The notes under the pieces are model-generated. The model made no database searches. It was not told the origin of the DNA and worked only from the letters and a program-made list of their open reading frames with translations. From Variovorax sp. UMC13 (GTDB taxonomy: Bacteria; Pseudomonadota; Gammaproteobacteria; Burkholderiales; Burkholderiaceae_C): a stretch of DNA of 64,000 nt. This document shows, one piece after another, positions 60,763-64,000 of this stretch. The stretch's first letter is position 1. Each line of letters starts with the position of its first letter. The stretch covers positions 1 through 64,000 of the forward strand of contig NZ_LZZW01000042.1 of assembly GCF_014170375.1 (NCBI RefSeq), written 5' to 3'. A program made the translations under genes and the position numbers.

Positions 60763-61749
60763 ATGAACGCAATCCTTTCCCGTTTCGTCGCCGCGTGCAC
60801 GCTGGCCGTCATCGCATCGGCGCCCGCCCTGTCGGCGGCGACGGAGGCGGGCTACCCGACCCGTCCGGTCCAGCTCGTGGTGTCCTTTCCGCCGGGCGGC
60901 TCCTCCGACTTCTTCACCCGCTCGATCGCGAACGAACTCTCCAAGGCCTGGGGCCAGCCGGTGGTGGTGGACAACCGCCCGGGCGCCGGCGGCAACATCG
61001 GCGCCCAGTTCGCGGCGCGCGCGCGGCCCGACGGCTACACGCTCTACATGAGTTCGCTCAACACGCATGCGATCAACCCGACGCTGTACAAGAACCCGGG
61101 CTTCGACCACGTCAAGGACTTCACGCCGATCTCCAAGATCGCGACGGTGCCCAACGTGCTGGTCGTCAATCCGGCCCTGCCGGTGAAGTCGGTGGCGGAG
61201 CTGGTCAAGCTCGTGAAGAGCGAACCTTCCAAGGCCTTCTACGCGAGCTCCGGGACAGGCACCGGGCCGCACATCTCCATGGAGCTGTTCAAGAGCATGA
61301 CGGGCACGCAGATGACCCACGTGCCCTACAAGGGCAGTGCGCCCGCCATGGCCGACGTGATGGCCGGCTCGGTGCCGATGGAGATGGACAACCTGCCGGC
61401 GGTGATCGCGCAGATCAAGGCGGGCAAGCTGCGCGCGCTGGCGATCTCCTCGAAAACGCGTTCGCCGGAACTGCCGGACGTGCCGACGATGGTCGAGGCC
61501 GGCGTGCCGGGCTACGAGGTCACCTCGTGGTGGGCGATGTTCGCGCCGGCCGGCACGCCGCCGGAGATCGTGGCGAAGGTCAATGCCGACGTGGTCAAGG
61601 CGCTCAACGCTGCGCACACCAAGGAGCAGTTCGCCAAGCAGGGCGCCACGCCCGCGCCGTCGACGCAGGCGGAACTGGCCGAGCTGGTCCGGACCGAGAC
61701 CGCGCGCTGGAGCAAGGTGATCAAGGACGCCGGGATCACGGCGGACTGA
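60763..61749 (+). CDS. Bug-family tripartite tricarboxylate receptor
   Basis: A 328-residue periplasmic receptor with a signal peptide (AACTLAVIASAPALSAA) and the mature part VQLVVSFPPGGSSDFFTRSI, followed by the typical GGNIGAQFAARARPDGYT. The ligand is probably the carboxylate activated by the ligase encoded just upstream. Pyrimidine-rich tandem bases (TTCCGTCC repeats) precede the ATG. Transport proteins TctA/TctB are not in the window. Confidence 0.93.
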   Translation: MNAILSRFVAACTLAVIASAPALSAATEAGYPTRPVQLVVSFPPGGSSDFFTRSIANELSKAWGQPVVVDNRPGAGGNIGAQFAARARPDGYTLYMSSLNTHAINPTLYKNPGFDHVKDFTPISKIATVPNVLVVNPALPVKSVAELVKLVKSEPSKAFYASSGTGTGPHISMELFKSMTGTQMTHVPYKGSAPAMADVMAGSVPMEMDNLPAVIAQIKAGKLRALAISSKTRSPELPDVPTMVEAGVPGYEVTSWWAMFAPAGTPPEIVAKVNADVVKALNAAHTKEQFAKQGATPAPSTQAELAELVRTETARWSKVIKDAGITAD

Positions 61750-61891
61750 GGAAGGCCTTTGGAAAGCCGCCCGCAACCTGCATCCAGGACCGGTTCCGGG
61801 TCGGCGCGTGAGGCGAGCGCCCAGGGGCGCGGCGTCATCGAGACAAGCTCGCATGCCGAGGCCTTCTAGTGTCTCCTGGAACCGCCGGCGA

Positions 61892-63283
61892 CTACATCAC
61901 CGTCGCATGCGGATGCAGCGGATGGGCCAGCGTGTCGGCGATCAGCCGCAGCGCATGGTCGCAGGCCTCGCGCGACATCGGGCCGCCCAGGCAGATGCGC
62001 ACCGCCTCGGGCGGGGCGCCGTCGGTGGAGAAGGCCGCGCTCGCGACCACGCCCACGCTCTGCGAACGCAGGTAGGAGGCGAACTCCACCGTGCTCCAGG
62101 CCGAGCTCAGCGGCAGCCACAGATGGAAGCCCTCGCTCGGCGCACCGACACCGTAGGCGCCCAGGTGGCGGGCCGCCATGGCCTGCCGCACCGCCGATTC
62201 GCCGCGCACGGCCTGCAGCATCGCGTCGGCGGTGCCGTCCTCGACCCACAGCGTCGCGAGCGCGTTGGTGATCGGCGAGGCCATCACGGTGGTGGCGCGC
62301 AGCGCACCCGCGAGGCGCTGCGACTGTCGCGCGCTGGGTGAACGCACGTAGGCATTGCGCAGGCCCGCGCCCAGGGTCTTGGAGAAGCCGGTGATGTAGT
62401 AGGTGAGCTCGGGCGCCAGCGTGGCGATGGCCGGCGGCATCTGGCGCGGCAGCAGGCCGTAGGCGTCGTCCTCGATGATCGGGATCGCATAGCGCAGCGC
62501 GATGTCGGCCAGCGCTTCGCGCCGCGCGCGCGAGACGGTGGCGGTGGTCGGGTTGTTGAGCGTGGGGTTGATGCACAGCGCCCTGGGCTTGAGCGTCCTG
62601 CAGGCGTGCTCGAAGGATTCGCCGATCGGCCCTTCCTCGTCGAGCGGTAGCGCATGCAGCTGGATGCCCAGCTGCGTGGCGATGGCCTTCACGCCCGGAT
62701 AGGTCAGCGCCTCGACGCAGATCAGCTCGCCGGGCCGCGCGAGCTGCGAGAACAGCGCGGTCAGCACGCTGTGGATGCCGGGGCACACCAGCAGCTGGTC
62801 GATCCGGCAGTCGGGGATGCGCGCGCGAATCCACTGCATGCCGGCCTCGCGGTCGCGTGGCGTGCCGCCGAAGTCCTGGTAGCGCAGCAGGTCGTAGGGG
62901 TCGGTGTCGCGCATCACACGGGCCGCGCTGGCCTGCATGCGATCGAGCAGGGCCGCATCCTGCGGCTCGGGCGGCAGGTTCATCGACATCTCGGCACCGC
63001 CGCCGCCGCGCAGCGGCACCGCCGGGCTGGTGCCGCGGATGAAGGTGCCGGTGCCCGAGCGCGAATCGATCAGCCCGCGCTTGCGCGCCTCGGCATAGCC
63101 ACGCGCCACCGTCGTGTAGTTCAGCCGCAGGTCGGCCGCCAGGTCGCGCAGCGTGGGCAGCTTGTCGCGGGCGGTGAGCCGGCCGGTGCGGATGTCCTCG
63201 GCGATCAGGTCGGCGAGCAGCAGGTAGGCCGGCTTGTCGCTGGCGTCCAGCCGCTTCTGCCATTGCTGGGTGGTCTTGTCCAT
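61892..63283 (-). CDS. MocR-type GntR regulator with aminotransferase domain
   Basis: A 463-residue MocR regulator. The N-terminal GntR domain (LPTLRDLAADLRLNYTTVAR) is followed by an aminotransferase fold with the PLP lysine Lys302 in YITGFSKTLGAGLRNAYV, and IEDDAYGLLP forms the cofactor pocket. It is divergent, with about 355 bases, from the first gene of a probable nitrilase cluster, and is its likely regulator. The MocR regulator at 50342-51841 is a distant paralogue. Confidence 0.92.
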   Translation of the reverse strand: MDKTTQQWQKRLDASDKPAYLLLADLIAEDIRTGRLTARDKLPTLRDLAADLRLNYTTVARGYAEARKRGLIDSRSGTGTFIRGTSPAVPLRGGGGAEMSMNLPPEPQDAALLDRMQASAARVMRDTDPYDLLRYQDFGGTPRDREAGMQWIRARIPDCRIDQLLVCPGIHSVLTALFSQLARPGELICVEALTYPGVKAIATQLGIQLHALPLDEEGPIGESFEHACRTLKPRALCINPTLNNPTTATVSRARREALADIALRYAIPIIEDDAYGLLPRQMPPAIATLAPELTYYITGFSKTLGAGLRNAYVRSPSARQSQRLAGALRATTVMASPITNALATLWVEDGTADAMLQAVRGESAVRQAMAARHLGAYGVGAPSEGFHLWLPLSSAWSTVEFASYLRSQSVGVVASAAFSTDGAPPEAVRICLGGPMSREACDHALRLIADTLAHPLHPHATVM

Positions 63284-63567
63284 CGCGTGCTCCGTCGAAG
63301 TTGATCGCATGGCTTGATCGGATCGATCGGAGGTGATGAACGCATGAAGCGTGCCGCCGGCAGAGGGCGGGAATGCATGGATCGTGTGCATCGGCATCCA
63401 ATGATCGGGTGCATTGATTGCATGGAAACGCATCAATCGGGTGCGGCGCGGCGGGCTGCGATGGGCCCGAGGCCGCCCGCGACATGCGGCGCGAAATTTT
63501 TTTCGGGGCCGCATGGCGCACGCCTGCTGATTGATCGCGCATTGATCGCACGCCACCGCGGCCGAGG

Positions 63568-63582
63568 TGGCACACCGCATGC
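63568..63582 (+). promoter_or_regulatory. sigma-54-like promoter of the nitrilase-cluster gene
   Basis: TGGCACACCGCATGC has the -24 GG and -12 GC at ten-base spacing, with the -12 element ATGC instead of TTGC. Transcription would begin about 63594, near the start of the hairpin, giving a short leader to the ATG at 63639. Sigma-54 control of Nit1C-type clusters is known in Pseudomonas (NitA), but the neighbouring regulator here is MocR. Confidence 0.5.
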
Positions 63583-63591
63583 GAAAGAGAA

Positions 63592-63612
63592 GGGCGCGCA
63601 AGCCCTTTTTTT
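63592..63612 (+). terminator. hairpin with T run in leader of the nitrilase-cluster gene
   Basis: GGGC (63592-63595) pairs with GCCC (63602-63605) around a six-base loop and is followed by eight T. It resembles a small intrinsic terminator positioned between promoter and ATG, so it may be an attenuator, although a four-base stem is weak. Confidence 0.35.
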
Positions 63613-63638
63613 TCATCCATCCCTCCACGGAGTCCCGC

Positions 63639-64000
63639 ATGCCCCAAGTCACCAAAGCCCCCAACGTCACCGGCGAACACCTGGTCGACTACGAACAGAA
63701 AGTCTTCGAGGACGTGAAGGCCGACCCCGGCGAGAAGGCGCTGGTCACCTTCCACACCGTGGCCTTCGAAGGCTCGATCGGTTTCGTCAACCTGCTGCAG
63801 GCCACGCGCCTCAAGCGCAAGGGCTACGAAACCTCGGTGCTGCTCTACGGCCCGGGCGTCACGCTGGGCGTGCAGCGCGGCTTCCCCACGCTCGGCGACG
63901 AGGCCTTTCCCGGCCACCAGAACTTCAACAAGCAGATCGTCAAGTTCATGGAGGAGGGCGGCAAGGTCTACGCCTGCCGCTTCGCGCTGCAGGCGCTGTA
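63639..64000 (+). CDS. MSMEG_0572/Sll0783-family protein, first gene of a probable Nit1C cluster (partial)
   Basis: The first 120 residues of a protein that runs off the window. The N-terminal sequence (VTGEHLVDYEQKVFEDVK, then KALVTFHTVAFEGSIGFVNL and LKRKGYETSVLLYGPGV) matches the MSMEG_0572/Sll0783 family annotated as a nitrogen-starvation response protein. In other bacteria this is the first gene of the nitrilase (Nit1C) cluster used for assimilating cyanide or nitriles. The ATG at 63639 has ACGGAG upstream. Cluster membership is inferred from this one gene and the divergent regulator; later genes lie outside the window. Confidence 0.8.
   Translation, partial: MPQVTKAPNVTGEHLVDYEQKVFEDVKADPGEKALVTFHTVAFEGSIGFVNLLQATRLKRKGYETSVLLYGPGVTLGVQRGFPTLGDEAFPGHQNFNKQIVKFMEEGGKVYACRFALQAL

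Larger units (their letters stand above)
63284..63638. promoter_or_regulatory. 355-base divergent region with repeated TGATCG motifs
   Basis: No gene is present. The region contains many TGATCG/CGATCG motifs (63303-63335, 63376-63430) and a direct repeat ATTGATCGCGC / ATTGATCGCAC (about 63531-63552), which fits the direct-repeat binding of MocR proteins. A sigma-54-like site lies at 63568-63582 (described separately), and a hairpin with a T run at 63592-63612. Promoters for both the MocR gene and the plus-strand gene must be here. Confidence 0.55.

Overview
The window is GC-rich, densely coded chromosomal DNA with no transposase, integrase, phage or CRISPR signature. The gene repertoire (many LysR regulators, two Bug/tripartite-tricarboxylate receptors, MocR regulators, a PrpR-type activator, a DUF3348/DUF802/OmpA/DUF2894 operon, a FkpB-IspH pair) points to a betaproteobacterium of the Burkholderiales, most likely Comamonadaceae and Variovorax-like. 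This is inferred from gene content; no marker gene such as 16S rRNA is present.

Layout. 0-6.8 kb: Mrp Fe-S carrier, a LysR regulator, a PAP2 phosphatase, then a YdeP-like molybdopterin oxidoreductase with FdhD. 6.8-8.5 kb: a small protein and an aldo/keto reductase. 8.5-14 kb: a selenium locus with tRNA 2-selenouridine synthase (mnmH), a four-gene ABC importer that probably takes up a selenium oxyanion, and divergent selD. 14-18.8 kb: a compact operon encoding a MotA/TolQ-like protein with a very long coiled-coil tail and an OmpA/MotB-like partner, flanked by DUF3348 and DUF2894 proteins. 18.8-28.9 kb: regulator/enzyme pairs (MerR-methyltransferase, HxlR-MFS, LysR-SDR), a GNAT protein, and an isocitrate-lyase-family enzyme plus Bug receptor behind a sigma-54 promoter, divergent from a PrpR-like activator that carries a frameshift.

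28.9-39 kb: the second selenium block, all on the minus strand: lipoprotein, fdoG, fdoH, fdoI, fdhE, selA, selB and selC (tRNA-Sec). The fdoG reading frame contains an in-frame UGA followed by a textbook bacterial SECIS hairpin. Together with selD this is a complete route from selenium uptake to selenocysteine insertion into a periplasm-facing formate dehydrogenase, so two distant blocks of the window serve one physiology. Three copies of a GC-rich intergenic repeat lie inside this block.

39-48.5 kb: FtsX-like permease, truncated haemoglobin, a small secreted repeat protein behind a structured leader RNA, Smr and RadC proteins, FkpB-IspH-dehydratase, serS and tRNA-Ser. 48.5-54 kb: LysR/DUF4865 genes and a MocR regulator divergent from a remarkable one-polypeptide fusion of a [2Fe-2S] ferredoxin, a flavin/NAD(P) reductase and an M24 metallopeptidase-fold domain. 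54-62 kb: an Lrp regulator and a catabolic-looking cluster (PLP lyase, VOC protein, MDR oxidoreductase, thioesterase, DUF2817 hydrolase, acyl-CoA ligase, Bug receptor) of unknown substrate. 62-64 kb: a MocR regulator divergent from the first gene of what looks like a nitrilase (Nit1C-type) cluster, cut by the window edge.
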